Assembly (NCBI GenBank): GCA_048061315.1
Contig: JBGMRJ010000065.1
Coordinates: forward strand, 1 to 16,230
Direction of reading: 5' to 3'
Source of the DNA: CAYQUC01 sp048061315
Lineage (GTDB): Bacteria; Pseudomonadota; Gammaproteobacteria; UBA6429; Thiohalophilaceae
Length of the DNA: 16,230 nucleotides
This document shows positions 1 through 7,412 of the stretch, one piece after another. A model generated the notes under the pieces. It did not search any database. It worked only from the letters and a program-made list of their open reading frames with translations, and was not told the DNA's origin. The position numbers were made by a program, and so were the translations under genes. The stretch's first letter is position 1. Each line of letters opens with the position of its first letter.

Positions 1-150
1 TGTAAGGATATGGAAGGGCTGTAGCCCATTCAAGACCGTCTGCCGCAGGGAAGCGGCAGTCGAGCGGCCATGGATGGCATGTTTTGCGAGTCTTGAATGG
101 GCTACAGCCCTTCCGTAGCCGATGGATTTAGTATTACTCATACGTAACTA
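1..150 (+). repeat. MITE-like palindromic element, copy 1 (left end cut by window)
   Basis: A perfect 25-bp inverted repeat pairs 12-36 with 90-114, extendable by a few bases with a G.T wobble. Inside it is a second hairpin, CTGCCGC (40-46) with GCGGCAG (53-59), followed by GCCATGGATGGC at 67-78. The core from TCAAGACCGT through GCCATGGAT is shared with the element at 15836-16072, in the same orientation. About 20 bases beyond the right arm, 134-149 matches the terminal repeat of copy 2 at about 12 of 16 positions, all differences being transitions, so it is probably a decayed element end. No ORF or transposase is present. It is non-coding and probably mobile or once mobile; whether it acts as RNA or DNA is unknown. 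Confidence 0.75.
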
Positions 151-195
151 CATAATTTTGTTATTTAAATTATATTTACTTATCCCGAGTTCAAC

Positions 196-224
196 TTAAC
201 TACAGAGATATTTCCTATTATTAT
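196..224 (+). promoter_or_regulatory. Weak sigma-70-like promoter before surE
   Basis: TTAACT (196-201, four of six consensus bases) lies 17 bp before TATTAT (219-224). The predicted transcription start is at or within a base or two of the surE ATG at 231. No Shine-Dalgarno sequence is visible before that ATG, so transcripts from this promoter would be essentially leaderless. AT-rich DNA yields such matches by chance, so this is only a candidate. Confidence 0.25.
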
Positions 225-230
225 ACCCTT

Positions 231-986
231 ATGCGCATACTGATAAGTAATGATGATGGTTATCAGGCGCCAGGTATTATTAGCCTGGCTAAGGCATTGT
301 CCTCCCTGGCTGAAACGACGGTAGTTGCTCCCGACCGAAATCGTAGTGCCGCCAGCAATTCCTTAACTATTGAAAATCCCATTCGAGCAACTATCCAGGA
401 AAATGGTTTTTATAGTGTTGATGGTACACCGACTGATTGCGTTCACCTTGCAATTACCGGGTTATTACATGAAGAACCGGATATGGTGATCTCTGGCATT
501 AATTCCGGAGCAAATATGGGTGATGATGTGCTTTATTCAGGAACTGTAGCTGCCGCCTTTGAAGGACGGCATCTGGGTTATCCATCGATTGCAGTGTCAC
601 TTGCAGGTCACAAGCTTAAATATTTTGATACTGCTGCAAAAGTTGTGAACGAGCTTGTTTCAAATCTTCAAATAAATTCAATTCCAATGGATTCTATATT
701 AAATATTAATGTACCGGACATTCCACTGGAAAAAATAAAAGGAATCCAGGCAACACGTTTAGGACAACGACACAAAGCTGAGCCGGTTATACAAATGACC
801 GATCCACGCGGAAAGCCGATTTATTGGGTTGGGCCACCCGGTCCTGAACAAGATGCTGGACCGGGGACAGATTTTCATGCGGTTCGAAATGATTATGTTT
901 CAATTACACCATTACAGGTAGATTTAACACGTTATGACAGTATTGGCGTTTTAGAAGATTGGTTATCGGGAGTTAAACTGTTTTGA
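231..986 (+). CDS. surE: 5'/3'-nucleotidase SurE
   Basis: SurE is a metal-dependent cytoplasmic phosphatase that dephosphorylates nucleoside 5'- and 3'-monophosphates (and exopolyphosphate in E. coli) and is linked to stationary-phase survival. The N-terminus MRILISNDDGYQAPGI carries the family metal ligands Asp8 and Asp9. Ser39 lies in NRSAASNSLT and Asn91 in SGINSGANMGDDVLYSGT, the other expected ligands. The length of 251 residues is normal. The ATG at 231 has no clear ribosome binding site, but the conserved MRIL start leaves little doubt. Its stop overlaps the pcm start by four bases, giving the classic surE-pcm-nlpD-rpoS order and likely translational coupling. Confidence 0.97.
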   Translation: MRILISNDDGYQAPGIISLAKALSSLAETTVVAPDRNRSAASNSLTIENPIRATIQENGFYSVDGTPTDCVHLAITGLLHEEPDMVISGINSGANMGDDVLYSGTVAAAFEGRHLGYPSIAVSLAGHKLKYFDTAAKVVNELVSNLQINSIPMDSILNINVPDIPLEKIKGIQATRLGQRHKAEPVIQMTDPRGKPIYWVGPPGPEQDAGPGTDFHAVRNDYVSITPLQVDLTRYDSIGVLEDWLSGVKLF

Positions 987-1651
987 CAGTCAATATAAAA
1001 AATGTCAATGGTATTGGAATGACATCGCAACGTACCCGAAATCGTTTGATTGAGCGTCTACGCCAGAAAGGAATCAAGGATGAGTCGGTTCTTGCGGTTA
1101 TGAGTAACACACCACGTCACTTATTTATGGATGAGGCTTTAGCGAGTCGTGCTTATGAAGATACCGCATTACCAATTGGTTTTGGTCAAACCATATCACA
1201 GCCATTTATTGTAGCGCGAATGACTGAACTACTACTTCAAGGTAATAAAATTAGAACAGTTTTAGAAGTCGGGACAGGATCTGGTTATCAAACTGCTGTA
1301 TTAGCTCAGTTAATCGATAAGGTTTACAGTGTTGAACGATTACGTGTATTAAGTAATCAGGCTAAGGTACGGTTACATCGCTTACAATACCATAACGTCA
1401 TACTAACCCATACGGATGGAAATTGGGGATGGGGACGTCATGCACCTTATGACGCAATTATAGTGACAGCTGCACCAAAGATTGTGCCACAAGAGTTATT
1501 GGCACAATTGAAACATGACGGGCGTTTAGTGATTCCAGTTGGTGGAAATTCAGGTCAACAATTACAAGTGATAACGCGCAAACAAAATGAGTTTCACCAG
1601 CAATTATTAGATTTAGTCTCGTTTGTACCTTTACTGAATGGTGAAAAATAA
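983..1651 (+). CDS. pcm: Protein-L-isoaspartate O-methyltransferase
   Basis: Pcm uses S-adenosylmethionine to methylate isoaspartyl residues in aged proteins, starting their repair to aspartate. Visible motifs are the family signature ALPIGFGQTISQPFIVARM (62-80, with the active-site Ser72), the SAM-binding loop EVGTGSG (95-101) and the later DAIIVTAAP. The start chosen is TTG at 983: GGGAG at 968-972 gives a good ribosome binding site ten bases upstream, and the TTGA overlap with the surE stop suggests coupling. ATG at 1019 (MTSQRTRNRL) is a possible alternative because many homologues begin there, but it has a poorer ribosome binding site. The 222-residue length is slightly above the E. coli protein because of the N-terminal extension. 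Confidence 0.96.
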   Translation: MTVNIKNVNGIGMTSQRTRNRLIERLRQKGIKDESVLAVMSNTPRHLFMDEALASRAYEDTALPIGFGQTISQPFIVARMTELLLQGNKIRTVLEVGTGSGYQTAVLAQLIDKVYSVERLRVLSNQAKVRLHRLQYHNVILTHTDGNWGWGRHAPYDAIIVTAAPKIVPQELLAQLKHDGRLVIPVGGNSGQQLQVITRKQNEFHQQLLDLVSFVPLLNGEK

Positions 1652-2243
1652 TGAGTTCAATGCCATGCCGGTATTAATTAAATTTTACGACAGGGTTATT
1701 CATTGGGCAGAACATAAATATGCAGTGTATTATTTAGCATTACTCAGTTTTGCTGAAGCTTCATTTTTTCCAATTCCAACCGATGTAATGTTGGCACCGA
1801 TGGTTTTAGCCAGGTTAAATAAAGCCTGGTGGTTTGCATTCATTAGTACTTTGTTTTCGGTGTTGGGTGGTGCTGCTGGTTATTTTATCGGTGTTTTTGC
1901 TTTTGACTACATTGAACCCTATATTCACCAGTTTGGATATTGGGAAAAATTTCAATTAACCCAGGAATGGTTTGCCAAAGATGGGGTATGGGTTATATTT
2001 ATTGCAGGTTTTTCACCAATTCCTTATAAAGTATTTACCATTGCTGCAGGTGTGATTGGTATGGCATTTATTCCATTTACAATTGCGTCGTTTATCGGTC
2101 GGGGCGCAAGGTATTTTTTAGTTGCCGGATTAATTAAATGGGGGGGTAAACGAATGGAAAATGTATTAAAAAAATACATGGATGTGATAGGAGTCATTGT
2201 TCTTGCAATTATTGTAATTTTTTACTTTCTTTTTCGAAGTTAA
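1638..2243 (+). CDS. DedA/YqaA-family inner-membrane protein (VTT domain)
   Basis: This is a small polytopic membrane protein of the DedA/SNARE-associated (VTT) superfamily, members of which act in phospholipid carrier flipping and membrane homeostasis; the substrate here is unknown. Hydrophobic segments are separated by short charged loops. The motif SFAEASFFPIPTDVMLAPM is typical of the YqaA subgroup, followed by GGAAGYFIG, FSPIPYKVFTIAAG and a conserved GRGARYF. The C-terminus ends in a hydrophobic helix (about 180-199). The first ATG (1638) overlaps pcm by 14 bases. The in-frame ATG at 1665 (MPVLIKFYDRV) fits homologue length better and leaves a 13-base gap, so the first nine residues may not be translated. 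It commonly sits between pcm and nlpD in gammaproteobacteria, as here. Confidence 0.88.
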   Translation: MVKNNEFNAMPVLIKFYDRVIHWAEHKYAVYYLALLSFAEASFFPIPTDVMLAPMVLARLNKAWWFAFISTLFSVLGGAAGYFIGVFAFDYIEPYIHQFGYWEKFQLTQEWFAKDGVWVIFIAGFSPIPYKVFTIAAGVIGMAFIPFTIASFIGRGARYFLVAGLIKWGGKRMENVLKKYMDVIGVIVLAIIVIFYFLFRS

Positions 2244-2245
2244 AT

Positions 2246-3067
2246 GTGTTAAAAAGTACATTAAGCGTATTAATTTGTTGCATGTTATTGTTGCTTAACA
2301 GTTGTGCCAGACATGGAAGCTACAATAACGGTTTCTTCAAGAGTAGTAACGCTCGTTGGCATGCGGGATTCTATACTGTTAGAAGTGGTGACACATTGTA
2401 TTCAGTAGCCTGGCAATATGGGGAAGACTTTAAAGTAATCGCGCGCTGGAACGGTATCAAAGCGCCATTCATCATCTACCCCGGTCAAAAATTACGTTTA
2501 GTTCCACCTAACAAAAATAAATCAACCCAAAAGAATTCAACACAGATTAAATCAACTCCCACTTCTCCTAAAGCCTCAGTTAGTCAACCTTATCGTCCAT
2601 CACCTTCCAATCAATCTCAAAACCTATCGAAGCCCAAGTTAACCCCCGCGCAACTTCGATGGCGAGAGAAAAAACGCAAGTTGGCCTTAAAGCAAAAACC
2701 AGTTTGGAACTGGCCAACTCGCGGCAAAGTAATCACCACATTTTCATTATCCAACCCGGGAAGAAAGGGCATTAATATTGCTGGTCGTCGAGGTCAGGCT
2801 ATTTATGCAGCAGCTTCAGGAACGGTTGTTTATAGTGGTCAAGGACTTCGCGGATATGGAAATCTCATCATAATTAAACATAATGAGGAATATTTCAGTG
2901 CTTATGCACATAATCAAAAAATATACATAAAAGAAAAACAAAAAGTAAAGATCGGGCAACGTATAGCCGATATGGGTAGTACGGATGCAGAAAGGAATAT
3001 GCTGCATTTCGAGATTCGAAAGAATGGAACTCCAATAAACCCAATTAAATTTCTACCAAAAAAATGA
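2246..3067 (+). CDS. nlpD: NlpD-type lipoprotein, LysM plus degenerate LytM (M23) domain
   Basis: NlpD is an outer-membrane lipoprotein that activates the amidase AmiC during septal peptidoglycan splitting. Residues 1-20 form a lipoprotein signal ending in LNSC, with Cys20 as the lipidation site. A LysM peptidoglycan-binding domain covers about 42-87 (FYTVRSGDTLYSVAW to PGQKLRLVPP). A Ser/Pro/Lys-rich linker runs to about 150, then an M23/LytM domain fills the C-terminus. Catalytic positions are degenerate: KGINIAG replaces the metal-binding H-x(n)-D region, and LHFEI lacks the first His of HxH, as in known NlpD activators. The start is GTG at 2246, two bases after the upstream stop; an ATG at 2244 is immediately blocked. 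In enterics the rpoS promoter lies inside nlpD; I could not identify it here. Confidence 0.95.
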   Translation: MLKSTLSVLICCMLLLLNSCARHGSYNNGFFKSSNARWHAGFYTVRSGDTLYSVAWQYGEDFKVIARWNGIKAPFIIYPGQKLRLVPPNKNKSTQKNSTQIKSTPTSPKASVSQPYRPSPSNQSQNLSKPKLTPAQLRWREKKRKLALKQKPVWNWPTRGKVITTFSLSNPGRKGINIAGRRGQAIYAAASGTVVYSGQGLRGYGNLIIIKHNEEYFSAYAHNQKIYIKEKQKVKIGQRIADMGSTDAERNMLHFEIRKNGTPINPIKFLPKK

Positions 3068-3099
3068 TAATTTAGAAATTTAAAACTTTTAGAGGCAGG

Positions 3100-4095
3100 A
3101 TGAATATGATGGAGACTCAAGAGAGTGATGATAGGACTCAAAATATGGAATCGATTGATAAAGAAACAATAATTGATGAAATTGATAATGAGGATAATAA
3201 AGAAGTAAAAAAAGATAAAAAAACTCGTTCATCAAAAACAACCGAGCGTGAATTTACCGACGGTCAAATGGATGCAACTCGCATGTATTTAAGCGAGATA
3301 GGTTTTTCCCCGTTATTAACCGCAGAAGAGGAAGTGTTTTATTCTCGTAAAGCATTAAAAGGGGATGATGCATCTCGTAAAAAGATGATCGAATGTAATT
3401 TACGGTTAGTGGTAAAAATTGCACGTCGCTATTTAAACCGTGGTTTGGCACTGCTGGATTTAATCGAAGAAGGCAATCTAGGTCTTATTCGCGCAGTAGA
3501 AAAGTTTGATCCTGAGCGCGGTTTTCGTTTTTCAACCTATGCTACGTGGTGGATTCGTCAAACTATTGAACGGGCAATTATGAATCAAACCCGTACTATT
3601 AGACTCCCCATTCATGTAGTCAAAGAAATCAACATATATCTACGTGCTGCTCGCCATTTAGCACAAACACTCGATCATGAGCCAAGTCCTGAAGAAATTG
3701 CGGATATATTGGATAAACCAATAGCTGACGTAAAGCGCATGTTAGGACTGAATGAACGGGTGACTTCTGTTGATACACCATTAAGTCGTGAAGCAGATAA
3801 GTCATTATTAGATGCAATTCCCGATGAAAATAATATTGATCCGGTGGTACTGCTACAAGATGACGATGTTCGAGCAAATATTGAGCAATGGTTAGGTCAA
3901 TTGAGTGAAAAACAACGCGAAGTTGTAGAACGTCGATTTGGTCTTCATGGTCACGAGGTTTCGACACTTGAAGAAGTCGGAAACAATATTGGTGTAACTC
4001 GTGAACGGGTACGTCAAATCCAGATCGAAGCATTACGTAAATTACGGGAAATTCTTGAAAATGAAGGCTTCTCTGGTGATGCTTTGTTTAAGTAA
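3100..4095 (+). CDS. rpoS: RNA polymerase sigma factor RpoS (sigma-38)
   Basis: RpoS directs the core polymerase to general stress and stationary-phase promoters. After a highly charged, Lys/Asp/Glu-rich N-terminus (1-55) come region 1.2 (QMDATRMYLSEIGFSPLLT, about 57-75), region 2 (NLRLVVKIARRYLNRG to FSTYATWWIRQTIERA, about 100-160), region 3 (from about 178) and region 4 (QREVVERRFGL to TRERVRQIQIEALRKLREIL). The RLPIHVVKE segment keeps the lysine that RssB recognises in E. coli. Length is 331 residues (E. coli 330). Three in-frame ATGs (3100, 3106, 3109) follow AGAGG at 3091-3095; spacing of four bases to the first and ten to the second makes 3106 equally plausible. It follows nlpD by 32 bp, the conserved arrangement. 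Confidence 0.97.
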   Translation: MNMMETQESDDRTQNMESIDKETIIDEIDNEDNKEVKKDKKTRSSKTTEREFTDGQMDATRMYLSEIGFSPLLTAEEEVFYSRKALKGDDASRKKMIECNLRLVVKIARRYLNRGLALLDLIEEGNLGLIRAVEKFDPERGFRFSTYATWWIRQTIERAIMNQTRTIRLPIHVVKEINIYLRAARHLAQTLDHEPSPEEIADILDKPIADVKRMLGLNERVTSVDTPLSREADKSLLDAIPDENNIDPVVLLQDDDVRANIEQWLGQLSEKQREVVERRFGLHGHEVSTLEEVGNNIGVTRERVRQIQIEALRKLREILENEGFSGDALFK

Positions 4096-4113
4096 TTGAT
4101 ATATTTGATATTG

Positions 4114-4159
4114 GATTGCCGCTGATGATCCAGATAGATTGGGTTATTCAGTGGCAATC
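4114..4159. terminator. Hairpin between convergent rpoS and Mth938-like genes
   Basis: GATTGCCGCTG (4114-4124) pairs with CAGTGGCAATC (4149-4159) over 11 positions with one G.T wobble, and ATCCA/TGGGT can extend pairing inside. It lies just after the rpoS stop and overlaps the last codons of the opposing gene. There is no clear T-run on either side, so it may serve as a 3'-end stabiliser or a collision-site barrier more than an intrinsic terminator. Confidence 0.4.
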
Positions 4160-4557
4160 TGAATTAATGCAGCTGCAACATTCCGTCCCTCGGTGAGTAA
4201 AAAATTATAGGTTCTACACGCTGCTGCTGTATCCATCACTTCCAGTCCAATATTATGTTTCTGAAACAATAAATTAATTTTTACCGGGGCTAGCTTAAAT
4301 TTTGACCCGACACCCAGGATTACAATTTCAGGATCTAAATCCACAATTTGCTGCATTGAATCATTTGTAATTTCATCCAAATTTTTAACAGCCCAATCTA
4401 TTATCAAGGTTGAGGCATTAATGATAAGATTTGATGATATTGCTTTTAATGCATATTCCATTTCACCATTTACCACCATATTTTGGATAATTTGAATTTC
4501 ACCGGAAGAATAGGAGTGAACCGCATTGCCAATGCTATTTTCTCTTGTAAATGCCAT
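4144..4557 (-). CDS. Mth938-like (DUF498) domain protein
   Basis: A 137-residue single-domain protein of the Mth938/Xcc1710 family, related to the human mitochondrial complex I assembly factor NDUFAF3; the bacterial role is unproven. The recognisable core is DPEIVILGVGSKFKLAP (75-91) followed by the glycine-containing stretch LEVMDTAAACRTYNFLLTEG (105-124) and a C-terminal VAAALIQI helix. Cys114 and the RTYN motif are conserved in the family. It has no signal peptide or membrane segment, so it is probably cytoplasmic. The gene is convergent with rpoS and divergent from the aminotransferase; its ATG at 4557 has only a weak purine-rich upstream sequence. Family assignment is firm, function is not. 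Confidence 0.88.
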   Translation of the reverse strand: MAFTRENSIGNAVHSYSSGEIQIIQNMVVNGEMEYALKAISSNLIINASTLIIDWAVKNLDEITNDSMQQIVDLDPEIVILGVGSKFKLAPVKINLLFQKHNIGLEVMDTAAACRTYNFLLTEGRNVAAALIQIATE

Positions 4558-4662
4558 GATTTTTAAGTATTTTTCGTATTTTATAAGATATTTAGTAGCT
4601 TACGCTACACCGATTATTATTGAAACAGTGTATGATCCTGAATTATCCAGCGACGCTATCAA

Positions 4663-4689
4663 AACTGATCAATCCAGGATTGATCAGTT
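4663..4689. promoter_or_regulatory. Perfect 27-bp palindrome before aminotransferase
   Basis: AACTGATCAATCC (4663-4675) and GGATTGATCAGTT (4677-4689) are exact reverse complements around a single A at 4676. Each arm contains TGATCA, with the two boxes 15 bp apart centre to centre. The palindrome ends 23 bp before the TTG start at 4713 in the divergent intergenic region. This is the form expected of a dimeric regulator's operator; as RNA it would make an 11-bp stem with a five-base loop just upstream of the ribosome binding site. No T-run follows, so a terminator is unlikely. Confidence 0.55.
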
Positions 4690-4712
4690 CAGTTTAAAAA
4701 GAGATTTATTGA

Positions 4713-5912
4713 TTGAAAGACGATTTCCCCAGAATTAATCGATTACCACCCTATGTATTTAATATCGTGAATGAATTAAAGGCACAAGCACGTTCGCGTG
4801 GCGAAGATATTATTGATTTTGGTATGGGTAACCCGGATCAACCAACACCGCCACATATAGTTGATAAATTAGTTGAAGTTGCACAACGCCAGGATACCCA
4901 TCGCTACTCATTATCTCGCGGCATCCCGCGTTTACGACGCGCTATCTGTCAATGGTATAAAAAACGTTATGAAGTTGAATTAGATATGGAATCCGAAGCG
5001 ATTGTCACTATCGGTTCGAAAGAGGGTTTAGCACATTTGGCATTAGCAACAGTAGGACCTGGAGATGCGGTATTAGTACCAAACCCGGCTTATCCAATCC
5101 ATCCCTATGGTTTTATTATTGCCGGTGCTGAAATTCGTCACGTACCAATGACCAATGATTTTTTCACGGAACTTGAAACGGCCATTCAGGATATTTGGCC
5201 TCGTCCTAAAATGCTGGTATTAAATTATCCGAGTAATCCTACAACCGAAACAGTTGATCTGGAATTTTTCCAACGCGTCATCGATATTGCGCGAGAACAT
5301 GAAATATGGGTGGTTCATGATTTAGCCTATGCAGATATTGTATTTGATGGTTATGTTGCACCTTCCATTTTACAAATTCCGGGCGCAAAAGATGTTGCTG
5401 TAGAATTTTATTCACTGTCCAAAAGTTACAATATGCCGGGTTGGCGTGTTGGTTTTATGTGTGGCAATAAAATCCTGGTTGCAGCACTGGCTCGAATGAA
5501 GTCCTATCTTGATTATGGCATGTTTACACCGATTCAAGTGGCAGCAATAGCTGCACTAGAAGGGCCACAAGAGTGTGTTAAAGAAATTTGTGGCATGTAT
5601 CAGACCCGTCGTGACGTTTTGTGTGAAGGATTAAGTGCCATTGGCTGGGAAATAAAAAAACCAAAAGCAACTATGTTTGTCTGGGCACCAATACCCGAAG
5701 CGTATGTTGCTATGGGTTCATTAGAGTTTAGTAAAAAATTACTTAAAGATGCCAAAGTAGCTGTATCACCAGGAATAGGATTTGGATCTTATGGTGATAA
5801 GTTTGTTCGATTTGGATTAATCGAAAACGAACACAGAACCAGGCAAGCAGTAAGAGGAATACGGGATATGTTCCGTAATGATAACGTATTTAATTCGGAG
5901 GAAGTAGAGTGA
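4713..5912 (+). CDS. alaC: AlaC-type PLP-dependent aminotransferase (class I/II)
   Basis: A fold-type I aminotransferase close to AlaC (YfdZ), which makes alanine from pyruvate with glutamate as amino donor; related proteins are annotated as aspartate/LL-DAP-type aminotransferases, so substrate is inferred. The hallmark N-terminus FPRINRLPPYVFNIVNELK is followed by IIDFGMGNPDQPTP. NYPSNPTTE is the substrate/PLP asparagine region, and SLSKSYNMPGWRVGF holds the Schiff-base lysine, Lys237. The length of 399 residues is normal. The start is TTG at 4713: an in-frame TGA at 4710-4712 directly precedes it and no ATG lies near the conserved N-terminus; AAGAG at 4698-4702 is a weak ribosome binding site. 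The stop overlaps the hom start (GTGA), as in many gammaproteobacteria where this gene precedes hom-thrC. Confidence 0.9.
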   Translation: MKDDFPRINRLPPYVFNIVNELKAQARSRGEDIIDFGMGNPDQPTPPHIVDKLVEVAQRQDTHRYSLSRGIPRLRRAICQWYKKRYEVELDMESEAIVTIGSKEGLAHLALATVGPGDAVLVPNPAYPIHPYGFIIAGAEIRHVPMTNDFFTELETAIQDIWPRPKMLVLNYPSNPTTETVDLEFFQRVIDIAREHEIWVVHDLAYADIVFDGYVAPSILQIPGAKDVAVEFYSLSKSYNMPGWRVGFMCGNKILVAALARMKSYLDYGMFTPIQVAAIAALEGPQECVKEICGMYQTRRDVLCEGLSAIGWEIKKPKATMFVWAPIPEAYVAMGSLEFSKKLLKDAKVAVSPGIGFGSYGDKFVRFGLIENEHRTRQAVRGIRDMFRNDNVFNSEEVE

Positions 5913-7225
5913 AACCCGTTAATGTAGGTGTGTTAGGGCTGGGGACAGTTGGTAGCGGAACAGTAAAAGTGTTACAACGCAATGCACAGGAAATAACGCG
6001 TCGTGCTGGTCGTGGAATAGTGGTCACCCATGCTGCAACACGTGATATTAAAAAAACACGCGACTGTGATTTAGAAAAAACCACTCTCACAACCGAAGCA
6101 TATGATGTTATTAACGATTCAGAAATTGACATAGTTGTAGAACTTATCGGTGGTGATAGTTTGGCTCTTGAGTTAGTTATAGCTGCTATCAAGCAAGGTA
6201 AGCATGTGGTCACCGCAAATAAAGCATTAATTGCAAAACACGGTAATGAAATATTTAAGGCGGCACAAGAAAAAGGTGTCATGGTTGCTTTTGAAGCTGC
6301 GGTTGCAGGTGGTATCCCAATTATAAAAGCGCTACGTGAAGGATTATCAGGAAATCAAATTCAATGGTTAGCTGGTATCATTAATGGTACGGGTAATTTT
6401 ATTTTAACCGAGATGCGTGATAAAGGCCGTGACTTCGATGATGTTTTAAAAGAAGCGCAAGAGTTAGGTTATGCAGAAGCTGATCCAACATTTGATGTTG
6501 AAGGTATTGATGCAGCGCATAAACTAACAATATTGGCATCGATTGCATTTGGAATTCCACTACAATTTGAAAAAGCCTATACCGAAGGCATTGGAAATAT
6601 TACCCGCGATGATGTTATCTATGCAGAAGAGTTAGGTTATCGAATTAAACACCTTGGTATAACTCGTCGTACAGAAAAAGGCATTGAATTACGCGTTCAT
6701 CCAACACTAATTCCAGAACGACGTCTAATAGCAAATGTCGATGGTGTCATGAATGCCATTTTAGTGATGGGGGATGCAGTGGGTCCAACACTTTATTATG
6801 GCGCCGGTGCCGGAGCTGAACCGACTGCGTCTGCCGTTGTGGCCGATGTGATTGATGTGGTTCGAGTATTAACATCCGATCCCGAGAATCGTGTTCCTCA
6901 TTTAGCATTCCAGCCTGATGAATTAAAAAACATTCCAATATTAACCATGGATGACGTTCAAACAGCCTATTACTTACGCATGCAAGCCGAAGACAAACCC
7001 GGAGTACTAGCTGAAGTCACAACAATTCTAGGCGAACAGGGCATTAGTATTGAAGCGATGATACAAAAAGAGACAAAATTGAGTGGCTCAAAAGCTGAAA
7101 TCATATTATTAACTTATGTCGTCACTGAAAAAGCAATGAAAACAGCCATTAACAAAATAGAATCATTAAGCGTAATTAATGGTTCAGTAATTCGAATACG
7201 AATGGAAACATTAAACCAGGATTAA
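5909..7225 (+). CDS. hom: Homoserine dehydrogenase
   Basis: Hom reduces aspartate semialdehyde to homoserine with NAD(P)H, the branch point to threonine and methionine. The Rossmann motif GLGTVG is at 10-15, with the active-site lysine region ANKALIAKHG and the substrate-binding block GYAEADPTFDVEGIDAAHKL further on. A C-terminal ACT domain from about 353 (YYLRMQAEDKPGVLAEV) suggests feedback control by threonine. It is a stand-alone enzyme of 438 residues, not the aspartokinase fusion found in E. coli. The GTG start at 5909 has GGAGG at 5897-5901, seven bases away, and overlaps the aminotransferase stop by four bases, so translation of the two is probably coupled. Confidence 0.97.
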   Translation: MKPVNVGVLGLGTVGSGTVKVLQRNAQEITRRAGRGIVVTHAATRDIKKTRDCDLEKTTLTTEAYDVINDSEIDIVVELIGGDSLALELVIAAIKQGKHVVTANKALIAKHGNEIFKAAQEKGVMVAFEAAVAGGIPIIKALREGLSGNQIQWLAGIINGTGNFILTEMRDKGRDFDDVLKEAQELGYAEADPTFDVEGIDAAHKLTILASIAFGIPLQFEKAYTEGIGNITRDDVIYAEELGYRIKHLGITRRTEKGIELRVHPTLIPERRLIANVDGVMNAILVMGDAVGPTLYYGAGAGAEPTASAVVADVIDVVRVLTSDPENRVPHLAFQPDELKNIPILTMDDVQTAYYLRMQAEDKPGVLAEVTTILGEQGISIEAMIQKETKLSGSKAEIILLTYVVTEKAMKTAINKIESLSVINGSVIRIRMETLNQD

Positions 7226-7240
7226 TTAAGTTCAAGATCT

Positions 7241-7385
7241 TTAACCGCCAAGATGACGCCAGGAGCGCCAAGTTTTTATAAGTTAGTTATTTAGTTTTAA
7301 TGACCACAATGTTATATAATTGTTTAATATTTTTTGTTATAAATAAAATGATTTTCCTTGGCGCTGTTGGCGTCTTGGCGGTTAA
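7241..7385. repeat. Palindromic repeat with CGCCAAG-type arms between hom and thrC
   Basis: The left arm (7241-7272) and right arm (7357-7385) are inverted repeats: TTAACCGCCAAG opens the left arm and CTTGGCGGTTAA closes the right, and the rest matches except for a 3-base insertion and two mismatches. Each arm is built from near-tandem CGCCAAG units about ten bases apart. The 84-base loop (7273-7356) is strongly AT-rich and non-coding. It resembles dispersed palindromic repeats seen in many proteobacterial genomes. Lying inside an operon, it would form a strong hairpin in the hom-thrC transcript. Confidence 0.75.
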
Positions 7386-7412
7386 AAAAATAAATGCATT
7401 CAGGAGAATTTT

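Noticed and set aside
3629..4033. 134-residue reading frame opposite rpoS
   Set aside because: It lies wholly inside rpoS on the other strand, has no family resemblance and no ribosome binding site; it is a coding shadow.
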